Assembly (NCBI GenBank): GCA_900314495.1 | Contig: OMVJ01000005.1 | Location: forward strand, 90,726 to 140,986 | Reading direction: 5' to 3' | Source of the DNA: an uncultured Olsenella sp. | Lineage (GTDB): Bacteria > Actinomycetota > Coriobacteriia > Coriobacteriales > Atopobiaceae | DNA: 50,261 nucleotides | Shown: positions 7,508 to 19,561 of the stretch, in pieces | Numbering within the stretch: the stretch's first letter is position 1 | How the letters are laid out: each line of letters starts with the position of its first letter | Notes under the pieces: generated by a model | Told to the model about the DNA's origin: nothing | The model's input: the letters and a program-made list of their open reading frames with translations, nothing else | The model's database searches: none | Position numbers and translations under genes: made by a program

Positions 7508-7537
7508 TTTTACCTAACACATCAATTGAATTAATAC
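7508..7537 (+). promoter_or_regulatory. putative cas operon promoter overlapping a pseudo-spacer target
   Basis: A weak TTTTAC (7508-7513) and TAATAC (7532-7537), 18 bases apart, are the best -35/-10 pair in this AT-rich gap before cas3. On the minus strand the bases 7530-7528 read TTC, the type I-C PAM, and 7527-7511 form the protospacer-like match to the pseudo-spacer. The site therefore covers the spacer region of the promoter. Alternative -10: TATCAT at 7545. Confidence 0.4.
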
Positions 7538-7573
7538 TTATGCCTATCATTCTCTCAAGAAGGAGGATGGAGC

Positions 7574-9964
7574 ATGGACACTCTCTTTGCACATACACCC
7601 GATGGGGAAGACAAACCTTGGCAGACCCTCTCGGAGCACCTGGGCAACGTTGCAGAAGAAGCGTCAGAGTTTGCCGCGGAGTTTGGTTTTGGCAAATGGG
7701 GCTATGCCATCGGCCTACTACATGATGCTGGTAAAGTGGACCCTAAGTTCCAACGCAGGTTGGTGGATGCCCATGCGCCATCTTTTGATCATGCTGCTCT
7801 AGGTGCGGCAATTGCGCAGAGCGACTACGTCGGCCAGCTTGGCAAGACAGACGGCAACCTCATGGCATTTGCTATCGCGGGCCATCATGGTGGTATGCCA
7901 AATGGGGTACAGGCGGATGAACGCGCTGGCGGCAAGACTCCCTTGAAGACCCGCCTGACAGGAACCGACTTCAATGAAGCCGCAACGACATATCGCAGGG
8001 TAATCGCCGCGGCAGATTTGAGTCTGCCAAGCGCCGGGGAGCTCGAACATACATTTCTAGAGAAGGACTTGAGCGGACTTGCGGCACCTCCGAGTCAACG
8101 AATGCAGTCTCACGCAATCTTCTCGACTTCGGTGCTTGCGCGAATGCTGTACTCATGTCTGGTGGATGCCGACTATCTGGACACGGAGCGCTATGTGACT
8201 CCTGAGCTGGCAGATGCGCGCACACCATCAGGTCGCGCAACATTGCAGCAGCTTGCGGATCGACTCGACGGATATATGCGGGAACTAGCCAGCAAAGCGC
8301 CTGCTTCGCGCGTCAATGACGGGCGTGCTCTTGTACTTGAGGACTGCCGAATGGCGGCACAGCTTCCCGGTGGGCTTTATAAGCTAACGGTCCCCACGGG
8401 CGGTGGCAAGACACTGGCCTCACTCAGCTTTGCCTTGCACCATGCGGTGAAGAACAACATGAATCGGGTAATCTATGCCATTCCATTCACCTCAATCGTG
8501 GAGCAGACGGCAGGAGTGTTTCGCAAAGCGTTGGGAGTGGACGGCCAAGAGGATCAGCTGAACATCCTGGAGCATCACTCCAATTACGACTTTGATGCAG
8601 TTGATAGTGAGCGGGGACGGCGGGAACGTCTTGCCATCCAGAACTGGGATGCACCCGTAATCGTGACCACGAACGTGCAGTTGTTGGAATCCCTATATTC
8701 GAACAAACCGTCGCGTTGTCGCAAGCTGCACAACATTGCGAACTCGGTCATTGTCCTCGACGAAGCTCAAACGCTTCCCAACCAGCTGCTCACTGCTTCC
8801 CTTGCCATGTTGGAGGAGTTGACCAAGGACTACGGAGTCTCTGTGGTACTGTGCACCGCGACCCAGCCGGAGGCGGACTCCCTCTGGCCTTTTGGCACCG
8901 TTCCATATGAGATTGTGCGGAACCCAAGCGGATTAACAAAATACTTTACAAACAGGTCTGCCTTTGAAGTCCAGGGCACCGTTGAGGAAGAGACTCTTGC
9001 GAGGCAGTTGGCAGGGCTCAAACAGGTGCTCTGCATAGTGGACACCAAGGCCAAAGCACGTGACCTCTACAGAGATGTGGTTACGTGCTGCAGGGAAGAC
9101 GGAACACTAGCGGGTGGCGCGCCGCATGAAGAGGGCGTCTTTCACCTCAGTGCGAACATGACCCCTTACCATCGTTCGCTCTGGATTGGGGAGATTCGGC
9201 GGCGATTACGGGATGGCGAGCGATGCGTAGTCATCTCGACTCAACTCATCGAGGCCGGTGTCGACGTCGATTTTCCTGTGGTATGGCGAGAAAGCGCAGG
9301 GCTTGACTCACTTGTGCAGGCTGCCGGTAGATGCAACCGGGAGGGCAAGCAGGCCGATGCGGGAGTGGTGCACGTCTTCGACTTCGCAGACGATACCTCC
9401 TCAGAAACGTTTCGCAGGATGAGCTTGGGTGCCAATTGGTTGCAATACACTGCGGCCATTACTCGTGGGCTTATCGACAAACATGGTGGTGCGCTTTCGG
9501 CAGACATGGTGGGGGAGTACTTCCAAGAACTCTATGCAGAGGAGGGCCCGCTAGGTCTAGATGTCAAGGAGCTCTACTCGAGTCTCTGCAATACGGATCA
9601 TCCCGCTTCCGAGTTTCTGACTCTTGACTTCGAGACTTACGCCGAGAAGTACCAAATCATAGACAAGGGCGAGACACCGGTATTTGTTCCTTGGGGACCA
9701 GAAGGTCAGAAGCTGCGTCACGAGTTGACCGAGTTCTGTGCTGCAGGAAACCCGCCTGCAGCCATGGCGCGAAAGCTGCAGAGGTTTAGCGTGGGAGTTC
9801 CGCGGTGGAAACTCAATAAGTACCTTGCGGAGGGCCTTGTAGACGAGAAGACCTACGAACCAATTCATGTCCTGCTTCAGGAGGAGAATTGCGAAAAGCA
9901 GTACGACGACGAGGAGGGTCTCTTGGAGGTGGGAGAAGGAGTGCCCGACGTGTTGGTTTGCTGA
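7574..9964 (+). CDS. cas3: Cas3 nuclease-helicase, type I-C
   Basis: 796 residues; recruited by target-bound Cascade to unwind and degrade DNA. The N-terminal HD nuclease domain has H22 and H50-D51 in LLHDAGK. The superfamily 2 helicase has Walker A TGGGKT at residues 275-280 and Walker B DEAQ at 396-399, with motif VVISTQLIEAGVDVDF and a QAAGRCNREG motif VI further on. Both activities sit in one chain, as usual for I-C. Start: ATG 7574 after AGGAGG at 7561-7566. First gene of a compact seven-gene operon; 48 bases separate it from cas5c. Confidence 0.95.
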   Translation: MDTLFAHTPDGEDKPWQTLSEHLGNVAEEASEFAAEFGFGKWGYAIGLLHDAGKVDPKFQRRLVDAHAPSFDHAALGAAIAQSDYVGQLGKTDGNLMAFAIAGHHGGMPNGVQADERAGGKTPLKTRLTGTDFNEAATTYRRVIAAADLSLPSAGELEHTFLEKDLSGLAAPPSQRMQSHAIFSTSVLARMLYSCLVDADYLDTERYVTPELADARTPSGRATLQQLADRLDGYMRELASKAPASRVNDGRALVLEDCRMAAQLPGGLYKLTVPTGGGKTLASLSFALHHAVKNNMNRVIYAIPFTSIVEQTAGVFRKALGVDGQEDQLNILEHHSNYDFDAVDSERGRRERLAIQNWDAPVIVTTNVQLLESLYSNKPSRCRKLHNIANSVIVLDEAQTLPNQLLTASLAMLEELTKDYGVSVVLCTATQPEADSLWPFGTVPYEIVRNPSGLTKYFTNRSAFEVQGTVEEETLARQLAGLKQVLCIVDTKAKARDLYRDVVTCCREDGTLAGGAPHEEGVFHLSANMTPYHRSLWIGEIRRRLRDGERCVVISTQLIEAGVDVDFPVVWRESAGLDSLVQAAGRCNREGKQADAGVVHVFDFADDTSSETFRRMSLGANWLQYTAAITRGLIDKHGGALSADMVGEYFQELYAEEGPLGLDVKELYSSLCNTDHPASEFLTLDFETYAEKYQIIDKGETPVFVPWGPEGQKLRHELTEFCAAGNPPAAMARKLQRFSVGVPRWKLNKYLAEGLVDEKTYEPIHVLLQEENCEKQYDDEEGLLEVGEGVPDVLVC

Positions 9965-10012
9965 CTGTGCTGAGGTGCAGTTCGGAGGTTTCGTACGGGA
10001 AGGAGGTTTTGT

Positions 10013-10684
10013 ATGGGCTATGGAATAAGAGTGCTCGTTCAGGGGCCAAGGGCCTGCTTCACGCGACCAGAGATGAAGGCAGAGCGCGTGAGCTATGACG
10101 TGATTACCCCATCGGCAGCACGAGGAATCCTCGAGGCGGTGTATTGGAAGCCAGCTATCGTGTGGAAAATCGACCGCATTGAGGTGCTCAACAAGATTAA
10201 GTTCGATACGTTCCGTCGTAACGAAGTTGAGAGCAAGCTCAGCTACCAGGTGGCCAAGAAGGGCATGACTACTGGGTCCCCTATCTCGATAAGCTCCACA
10301 GAGAAACGGCAACAGCGTGCCATGCTCTACCTGCGTGACGTTGCCTATGTTATCGACGCGCACTTCGAGTTGACGCCGAAGGCGGGTGAAGCGGACACCA
10401 GGGAGAAGCACTATAACATCGCTCTTAGGCGACTCCGCAAGGGGCAGTGCTTCAACCAGCCGGTGCTTGGCTGCAGGGAGTTTCCTGCGAAGGTGACCTT
10501 GGTGGAGGCGGCTGAGCAGACGCCTCGGGGCTTTTACGCGGATGAGCCGGAGAAGGACCTTGGCTTCATGCTCTATGACTTGGATTTCTCTGCCGAGGAA
10601 TCACCCGTTCCGCACTTCTATCGCGCAGTCATGCGCAAGGGGGTGATTGACGTGGCCGCTGCGTCAAAGAAGGTGGTCTGGTGA
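10013..10684 (+). CDS. cas5c: Cas5c (Cas5d) crRNA endoribonuclease, type I-C
   Basis: 223 residues. In type I-C, which lacks Cas6, Cas5c cuts the pre-crRNA at the base of the repeat hairpin and stays on the crRNA 5' handle in Cascade. The family N-terminus VLVQGPRACFTRPEMKAERV and the segment SAARGILEAVYWKPAI are clear. Start: ATG 10013 with AAGGAGG upstream. Its stop overlaps the GTG of cas8c by four bases, so the two are coupled. Confidence 0.93.
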   Translation: MGYGIRVLVQGPRACFTRPEMKAERVSYDVITPSAARGILEAVYWKPAIVWKIDRIEVLNKIKFDTFRRNEVESKLSYQVAKKGMTTGSPISISSTEKRQQRAMLYLRDVAYVIDAHFELTPKAGEADTREKHYNIALRRLRKGQCFNQPVLGCREFPAKVTLVEAAEQTPRGFYADEPEKDLGFMLYDLDFSAEESPVPHFYRAVMRKGVIDVAAASKKVVW

Positions 10685-12495
10685 TACTGCAAGAGCTGTG
10701 CTTGCTGTATGATCGCCTCGCTGCGGATCCCGATCTTTCTGCTGGCCTGGCTCATCCCGGCTGGAGCAAGGAGAAAGTGGCCTGGTCTCTGGTCATTGAT
10801 GAGGATGGGAATCCGCTGACGATGTACCCGCTTGTCCAGGGTGAGCAGAAGTATCAAGAGCTTATGGTGCCCGAGCATGATGGGCGAACCAGCGGTGTCA
10901 AGCCTTTCTTCCTATGCGACAAGGCTTCGTATGTATTGGGAGTTGGGGATTCAAAGGCGCCGAAGTGTCATGAGGCCTCGCGCAAGCTTCACGCGGAGGT
11001 CCTTGAGGACTGCGATGACCTTGGAGCACGAGCAACCCTCGCCTTCCTTTCCAACGAAGAGGCGGCGAGCAGCCTTGGACCGCAAGAGCTGGATGCGCTT
11101 TCTAATGGCGGTATGATTGTCTTGTGCTTGGACCGTCCTGGAGAATTCATCCATGAGCGCAAGAACGTCAGAAGCGCATGGGAAGAATTCCGAACCCGGG
11201 ATGACGGGAATGACGAAACTACGGGCTGGTGTTCCGTCACTGGCGAACGCGGCTCTCTGGCTAGATTGTTCCCGTTGGTTACTGGAGTCCCCGGCGCTCA
11301 GTCTTCGGGTGCGTCGCTCGTCTCATACAACTTTGATGCCACGGAATCGTATGGGAAGAGCCAAGCATACAACGCCTCGATTTCCGAAGATGTTGCCTTC
11401 AAGGCCGGTCACGCCCTCAAATACTTGCTGGGGAGTCGGCAACACCGTGTGTACCAGGGAAACACTGCCATTACCTTCTGGACGGACGCTCCTTCTCCTG
11501 TGGCAAATAGCTTCTTGAGCATGCTAGTAAGTGGGCAGAAGGCAGAGGATGAGGTGACGCGGCGGGGTGTGGCACAAGCACTTCAAGAGATGAAGAAGGG
11601 CAAGCCACTTACGCCAATTGACCCAAGCGTTGGCTATTGCTTGTTAGGCCTTTCGCCAAATGCCGCGCGTCTTTCGGTGCGGTTCTTTGAGAGAGGTACC
11701 TTTGGTGAACTCGCCGAGAAGTATGGGCAATACCTGCGAGACACAGAGATTATTGACCAGTTCAATCAGGTAGACACTGCGACACTAACGTTTTGGCAGA
11801 TGGTGGCTCAAGCGGCCACGCTGGGCAAACTGGAAAACGTTCCGAGTACTTTGGTGTCGCGCTGCTTCTCGGCCATGACTGATGGCGGGGAGTTTCCGAA
11901 GGCTCTGCCCGAACTAGTGCGTTCCCGCATACGAGCGGATCATGGCGAAGTGCCTTATAAGGGGAAGTCATACGACGTTATGGGCCGAAGAGCCGCAGTT
12001 CTGAAGGCGTGTCATGTGAGGCGTCAGAGGCTACAAGGAATTCAGCAAACAAGGAAAGAGGAGGTAACTGTGGCACTGAACAGAGAGAACGAAAACGCTG
12101 GCTATCTTCTGGGGCGGCTCTTTGCGGTTCTTGAACGTGCGCAGCAAGGCGCTATACCAAATGCTAACGCCACTATTAGAGACCGCTACATTGGTGCCGC
12201 GTCCTCGACGCCGGCGCGTGTGTTCCAGCCGCTATTGAGGGGTTGCCAAACCCATCTGAGTACGCTCCGAAAGGACCCGAAAACAGCTGGTACGGCAGTG
12301 AAATTGGAGCGCGAGCTTGATGACATTATTGGCCGCCATCTGCCCGACACTGGCATCCCTAAGATTCTGAGCGCAGATGACCAGGACATGTTCTTTATTG
12401 GCTACTACCAAGAGCGGTGTGATTTGTGGTTGAGCAGGGCCGACAGGGAGGCCCTGCAAGTTCCTGACTCTGACGAGAGTACCAAGGAGGACTAG
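10681..12495 (+). CDS. cas8c: Cas8c (Csd1) large subunit of type I-C Cascade
   Basis: 604 residues from GTG 10681 (GTGA overlap with cas5c). This is the large subunit that reads the PAM and helps open the target duplex. Family features seen: the N-terminus LLYDRLAADPDLSAGLAHPG, GWCSVTGE near residue 180, LVSYNFDATESYGKSQAYNA near residue 220, and YCLLGLSPNAARLSVRFFE near residue 325. The C-terminal 141 residues can also be translated separately as Cas11c from an internal start. Two bases separate it from cas7c. Confidence 0.93.
   Translation: MILQELCLLYDRLAADPDLSAGLAHPGWSKEKVAWSLVIDEDGNPLTMYPLVQGEQKYQELMVPEHDGRTSGVKPFFLCDKASYVLGVGDSKAPKCHEASRKLHAEVLEDCDDLGARATLAFLSNEEAASSLGPQELDALSNGGMIVLCLDRPGEFIHERKNVRSAWEEFRTRDDGNDETTGWCSVTGERGSLARLFPLVTGVPGAQSSGASLVSYNFDATESYGKSQAYNASISEDVAFKAGHALKYLLGSRQHRVYQGNTAITFWTDAPSPVANSFLSMLVSGQKAEDEVTRRGVAQALQEMKKGKPLTPIDPSVGYCLLGLSPNAARLSVRFFERGTFGELAEKYGQYLRDTEIIDQFNQVDTATLTFWQMVAQAATLGKLENVPSTLVSRCFSAMTDGGEFPKALPELVRSRIRADHGEVPYKGKSYDVMGRRAAVLKACHVRRQRLQGIQQTRKEEVTVALNRENENAGYLLGRLFAVLERAQQGAIPNANATIRDRYIGAASSTPARVFQPLLRGCQTHLSTLRKDPKTAGTAVKLERELDDIIGRHLPDTGIPKILSADDQDMFFIGYYQERCDLWLSRADREALQVPDSDESTKED
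12070..12495 (+). CDS. cas11c: Cas11c small subunit from an internal start in cas8c
   Basis: Inside cas8c an AGGAGG (12059-12064) lies five bases before an in-frame GTG at 12070, giving a 141-residue C-terminal product beginning VALNRENENAGYLLG. Type I-C systems are known to make their small subunit Cas11c this way, and the location and size fit. The ribosome site and frame are seen; translation is inferred. Confidence 0.7.
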   Translation: MALNRENENAGYLLGRLFAVLERAQQGAIPNANATIRDRYIGAASSTPARVFQPLLRGCQTHLSTLRKDPKTAGTAVKLERELDDIIGRHLPDTGIPKILSADDQDMFFIGYYQERCDLWLSRADREALQVPDSDESTKED

Positions 12496-12497
12496 CA

Positions 12498-13415
12498 ATG
12501 ACTGAGACCATCAAGAACCGTTACGAGTTTGTGCTCTTTTGCGATGTCGAAAATGGCAACCCCAATGGGGATCCTGACGCTGGCAATCTTCCGAGGATCG
12601 ATCCCGAGACTGGTCGCGGAATCATCTCAGACGTCTGCATCAAGCGCAAGGTTCGGAACTACGTTGACCTCGTGAAGGGGCAAGCCATCGATGCGCCTGA
12701 CGTGGAAGAGGGCGAATTGGGCTACAAGATTTATGTCCAGGAAGGTGCCGTCCTCAATGAACGTAACAACATGGCGTATGTCCACTACGGTCTGAAGCCA
12801 GTGGATAAGAAATTGCCCAAGAAGGTAGAAGACCAGCGCAAGGTTACCAAGTTTATGTGCGACAACTTCTACGATATTCGCACCTTCGGCGCCGTAATGA
12901 CTACGGGTCGCAATTGCGGCCAGGTAAGGGGTCCCGTACAACTGTGTTTTGGCGAATCGGTAGACCCGGTTGCTCCAATGGAGATGAGCATCACCCGCAT
13001 GGCAGCAACTGAGGCCAAGGAAGACAAGGACAATAAGACCATGGGGCGTAAGCAGTACATCCCCTATGGCCTCTACCGCGTGGAAGGATTCGTGTCGGCG
13101 TCCCTTGCTGAGCGAACGGGCTTCTGCCAGGAAGACCTTGACCTTCTTTTTGAGGCGCTCATGAACATGTTCGAGAACGACAGGAGTGCCTCGCGTGGTC
13201 TCATGACGTCACGGGAGCTTGTAGTGTTCAAGCACGAAAGCAAGCTAGGCAATGCGCCAGCGCATGCGCTCTTTGATGCGGTGACTGTTCGTCGTACCAT
13301 TCCCGAAGAACAGCCGGCTCGTCAGTTTTCTGACTATGAGGTTGCAATTGATGAGGGCTCCATTCCGCAAGGAGTAGAGCACGAGGTCTTCACCTACATC
13401 CGGCCGTCCGCTTAG
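12498..13415 (+). CDS. cas7c: Cas7c (Csd2) backbone subunit of type I-C Cascade
   Basis: 305 residues; several copies form the filament along the crRNA spacer. The N-terminus NRYEFVLFCDVENGNPNGDP and the stretch RGIISDVCIKRKVRNYV are typical of Csd2, as is SITRMAATEAKEDKDNKTMG. Start: ATG 12498 with AAGGAGG in the end of cas8c. A 12-base gap separates it from cas4. Confidence 0.95.
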   Translation: MTETIKNRYEFVLFCDVENGNPNGDPDAGNLPRIDPETGRGIISDVCIKRKVRNYVDLVKGQAIDAPDVEEGELGYKIYVQEGAVLNERNNMAYVHYGLKPVDKKLPKKVEDQRKVTKFMCDNFYDIRTFGAVMTTGRNCGQVRGPVQLCFGESVDPVAPMEMSITRMAATEAKEDKDNKTMGRKQYIPYGLYRVEGFVSASLAERTGFCQEDLDLLFEALMNMFENDRSASRGLMTSRELVVFKHESKLGNAPAHALFDAVTVRRTIPEEQPARQFSDYEVAIDEGSIPQGVEHEVFTYIRPSA

Positions 13416-13427
13416 ACTGGCTGCAAA

Positions 13428-14060
13428 ATGTATGGGGAGGACGACCTTCTCGCCTTGTCGGGTCTGCAGCACATGGCTTACTGTGAGCGACAGTGGGCCC
13501 TCATACATGTCGAGCAATCCTGGGTTGAAAATGCCGATACGCTGCGGGGAGAGTTCTTTCACGAACGGGTGGACACCAAGGGATACTCCTGCTCGCATGG
13601 CGTGCGTGCAGAGCGACGTGTTCACCTAGTGAGCAATGAGCTGGGGATTTATGGGGTCGCCGACATCGTCGAGTACGGCGGTGGAGGCGACCCCGCCTCG
13701 ATTGTGCCCGTCGAGTACAAGGTTGGAAGGCCGAAGGTGGAGAACTGGGATCGTATCCAGTTGGCTGCTCAAGCCATGTGCCTCTCTGAGGCGTCGGGTC
13801 ATCCGATCAAAGCTGGTGCAATCTTCTATGGAGAGACGCGGCGGCGTGAGCCAGTGGCTATTAACCAGAAGTTGCGAGATGAGGTAACTGAACTTGCTAG
13901 CAGGATGCACGAGCTATTTGAGTTGGGCAAGACGCCGCCGGCCATTCTGAGTGGTAAGTGTCGCAGGTGCTCACTCAAAGAAGACTGCATGCCCGAGGCG
14001 AGTGACAGCGTAGCGGAGTACTGGGCTGAGCACGGTGAAGACTTGGGGGCGAGTGCCTAG
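13428..14060 (+). CDS. cas4: Cas4 adaptation nuclease, type I-C
   Basis: 210 residues; trims prespacer ends and helps select the PAM-side orientation with Cas1-Cas2. The Fe-S cysteines are present: one in LQHMAYCERQWALIHVE near residue 17 and three near the C-terminus in GKCRRCSLKEDC. The RecB-like nuclease motif reads IVPVEYKVGRPK. Start: ATG 13428. The stop is two bases before the ATG of cas1. Confidence 0.93.
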   Translation: MYGEDDLLALSGLQHMAYCERQWALIHVEQSWVENADTLRGEFFHERVDTKGYSCSHGVRAERRVHLVSNELGIYGVADIVEYGGGGDPASIVPVEYKVGRPKVENWDRIQLAAQAMCLSEASGHPIKAGAIFYGETRRREPVAINQKLRDEVTELASRMHELFELGKTPPAILSGKCRRCSLKEDCMPEASDSVAEYWAEHGEDLGASA

Positions 14061-14062
14061 AC

Positions 14063-15079
14063 ATGAGAAAGCTGCTCAATACGCTTTACCTTACAAATCC
14101 TGATGCACTCCTTCGCAAGCAGGACGACGCCTTACGCGTCGAGCTTGATGGTAAGTGTGTCATGAGTGTTCCTTTCCACGTGTTGGACGGTGTCGTCCTC
14201 TTTGGCCACGTAGGTTGCAGCATGGCTGTGCTTAGAGCGTGCGGTGAGCGTGGCGTGAGCGTTGTCATGTTGGACGAACGCGGGGGATACACGGGCAGGT
14301 TCGAGGGACCCATACATGGAAACGTGTTGTTGCGTCGAGAGCAGTACAAGAGGTCTGTGGATTCAGAAGCGTGCCTGACCACTGCTAAGCGGTTTGTGGT
14401 CGCAAAGGTTCATAACACGCGCGTGATTCTTCTCCGGCAGGCGAGGGACCATACGGAGATTGCTGGTGAGCTTGGAAAGGTTGCAGAATACCTGCATACG
14501 AGTGGCCGCTCCGCTTTAGCTACCAAGAGCTTGGATGAGCTTCGAGGTGTTGAAGGCGATGCGGCGCATGCGTACTTCTCCGTGTTCGGAAGCATGATTC
14601 GCGTGGAAGGAATCCGTTTCAACGGGCGCAATAGAAGACCTGCACGTGACCCCGCGAACGCCATGCTGTCGTTTTTCTATGCGATGCTTGCGAGAGATGT
14701 GGCCACGGCATGCGAAGCGGTGGGACTCGATCCACAAATGGGCTATCTGCATGCATGTCGTCCTGGGCGAATGAGTCTGGCTTTGGACTTGATGGAGGAA
14801 CTGCGCGCGCCTGTTGTCGATAGGTTCGTACTGGGGCTCATCAACAGGAAGCAGATGGGTGCAGGTGATTTCCGGATGGAGGGTGAGGCCTGCACGTTTA
14901 CTGATACTGCCATCAAAAGGGCGTTGGCGCTTTGGCAGGAGAGGAAGCGCGAGGAAGTAGTTCACCCATACTTAAAGGAGAAGGTCCCCATTGGGCTCTT
15001 GCCGTTTGTGCAGGCTCAGCTATTGGCGCGATACCTCAGAGGTGACTTGGACGATTACCCTGCTTTTCTTTGGCGATAG
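14063..15079 (+). CDS. cas1: Cas1 integrase, type I-C
   Basis: 338 residues; the metal-dependent integrase that inserts spacers at the leader end. Likely active-site residues are E164 (RGVEGDAAHAYF), H230 (GYLHACRPGR) and D242 with E245 (LALDLMEE). Start: ATG 14063, two bases after cas4. All catalytic residues are in place, so the adaptation module looks functional. Confidence 0.95.
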   Translation: MRKLLNTLYLTNPDALLRKQDDALRVELDGKCVMSVPFHVLDGVVLFGHVGCSMAVLRACGERGVSVVMLDERGGYTGRFEGPIHGNVLLRREQYKRSVDSEACLTTAKRFVVAKVHNTRVILLRQARDHTEIAGELGKVAEYLHTSGRSALATKSLDELRGVEGDAAHAYFSVFGSMIRVEGIRFNGRNRRPARDPANAMLSFFYAMLARDVATACEAVGLDPQMGYLHACRPGRMSLALDLMEELRAPVVDRFVLGLINRKQMGAGDFRMEGEACTFTDTAIKRALALWQERKREEVVHPYLKEKVPIGLLPFVQAQLLARYLRGDLDDYPAFLWR

Positions 15080-15087
15080 GAGGAGAG

Positions 15088-15378
15088 GTGTACGTACTGG
15101 TAGCGTATGACGTGGCAACGAGCGATGCGGGTGGTGCTCGACGGCTGCGCCGAGTGGCGAAGATTTGCACCGAGTATGGTCAGCGTGTCCAATGCTCTGT
15201 ATTTGAGTGTCTTGTAGATCCTGCACAATACGAGCTTCTCAAACATCGACTTGAGAAGGTCATTGACGGAGAGATGGACAGCCTCCGAATGTACAATCTT
15301 GGCAAGAACTGGAAAGGTCGTGTGGAGAAGCTAGGCGTTGACCGCTCGTACGACCCTGAAGGCCTCCTGCTTATTTGA
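15088..15378 (+). CDS. cas2: Cas2 adaptation protein, type I-C
   Basis: 96 residues starting MYVLVAYDV, which is the usual I-C Cas2 start; the GTG at 15088 follows AGGAGG, which overlaps the cas1 stop. A TTG at 15070 would add six residues without reason. Contains YDVATSDAGGARRLRRVAKI and QCSVFECLVDPAQ. Cas2 bridges two Cas1 dimers during spacer integration. Confidence 0.93.
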   Translation: MYVLVAYDVATSDAGGARRLRRVAKICTEYGQRVQCSVFECLVDPAQYELLKHRLEKVIDGEMDSLRMYNLGKNWKGRVEKLGVDRSYDPEGLLLI

Positions 15379-15391
15379 CACACTGAGTGTT

Positions 15392-15440
15392 TGCGCGAAC
15401 CCCAAGCGATGGCGTAGTGCCCGGAGGTTCGCGCATTTTC
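15392..15440 (+). terminator. intrinsic terminator after cas2
   Basis: TGCGCGAACC (15392-15401) pairs with GGTTCGCGCA (15426-15435), followed by TTTTCTT. It lies 14 bases after the cas2 stop and should end the cas operon before the CRISPR leader. Confidence 0.7.
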
Positions 15441-15539
15441 TTGCTAGTATACTGAGCCACAGGAGCACACTCTAGTCTTTCATGGTGAATGACTTGCATG
15501 GAAGCGATTCTTAGAGTGATGTTTCTGCATATATTGACA
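15441..15539 (+). promoter_or_regulatory. CRISPR leader
   Basis: About 100 bases of relatively AT-rich DNA between the terminator and the first repeat. It contains TATACT (15448-15453), a possible -10 box, and ends ATATATTGACA next to repeat 1. Perfect repeats lie on this side and decayed repeats at the other end, which supports it being the leader. The exact promoter is not determined. Confidence 0.65.
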
Positions 15540-18830
<3,291 letters not shown>

Positions 18831-18932
18831 CAGATTTGGCGAGAAGTGCTCGTGTTGTCCTCAATTCTCTGACCTGCATCGACGGATGTGTTTACAGCTG
18901 CGTATGGAATCGCATCAAGAGAGGAGCCTCCC

Positions 18933-19184
18933 ATGCCAACCGTCATCAAGGCCGACTGTCTGCGCATTAATGGCCGGGGATGGGCCTACATATTCGAGCT
19001 GGACGAGTGGCCGAACGCGCGGGCTGGACAGGCGCTTTCGGTCGGTGGCTATGGGCCGCTCACCGTCGTTCAGTACATCCCGATGCCAGGCACCCCACTA
19101 AACACTCCGACCTTCGCGGTCACCCTCCCGGACAACATCATTCCACCGGAGTGGTTCATCGGAAAACAGGTGGAAAAGGTCTAG
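18933..19184 (+). CDS. small hypothetical protein
   Basis: 83 residues starting MPTVIKADCLRINGRGWAYI, with GAGGAG seven bases before the ATG at 18933. It is hydrophilic, without signal peptide or membrane segment, and has several Pro-Gly rich turns (PMPGTPLNTPTF, LPDNIIPPEWF). The codon use and RBS suggest a real gene. It lies 100 bases past the decayed end of the CRISPR array. No family recognised. Confidence 0.6.
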   Translation: MPTVIKADCLRINGRGWAYIFELDEWPNARAGQALSVGGYGPLTVVQYIPMPGTPLNTPTFAVTLPDNIIPPEWFIGKQVEKV

Positions 19185-19255
19185 CTCGTCCTGCGCCCGG
19201 TGAGTAGAATGGGAGTCGAGGGGGTCACTGGGCAACGCACTGTGAACCCCCTCAT

Positions 19256-19288
19256 TGTGTCAATCGGGGACGTTTCCCTTCTGACACA
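19256..19288. repeat. GTGACA-type palindrome, copy A1 (imperfect)
   Basis: TGTGTCA...TGACACA arms around the shared core GGGGACGTTTCCCTT. Follows the small hypothetical gene at about 70 bases and may act as a terminator. Confidence 0.6.
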
Positions 19289-19390
19289 TGAGGGACCAGC
19301 GCTCCGGTTAGGATCCGAGGAAGAGCGGTCCCACATTCGTGTCAAACGAGTGTGTCGCAAGGGAGCAGTTTCCTTGGCCTGGAAATCACT

Positions 19391-19514
19391 GCGCACGGTA
19401 GGGCAGCCGTGCGCAATTTCAGGCACCTTTCTCCCAAAGAACCGCAGGTACAAGGCTTGTGGCTCGCTCGGGCTTTCAGGATTTCTTACACGCCATGCCA
19501 TCCGTGTGGCAGGC
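19391..19514 (+). repeat. 120-base structured repeat, copy 1
   Basis: First of three full copies that share CCCAAAGAACCGCAGGTACA and GGCTTGTGGCTCGCTCGGGC in the centre. A stem (GCGCACGG..CCGTGCGC) lies on the left and a second weaker stem on the right. The 19185-19561 gap holds only this and palindrome A1; no gene is visible there. Confidence 0.7.
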
Positions 19515-19561
19515 TGGTCGCATTCCCTGCGCGACAGGTGGTTGACCGTGGCCACGCAGCC

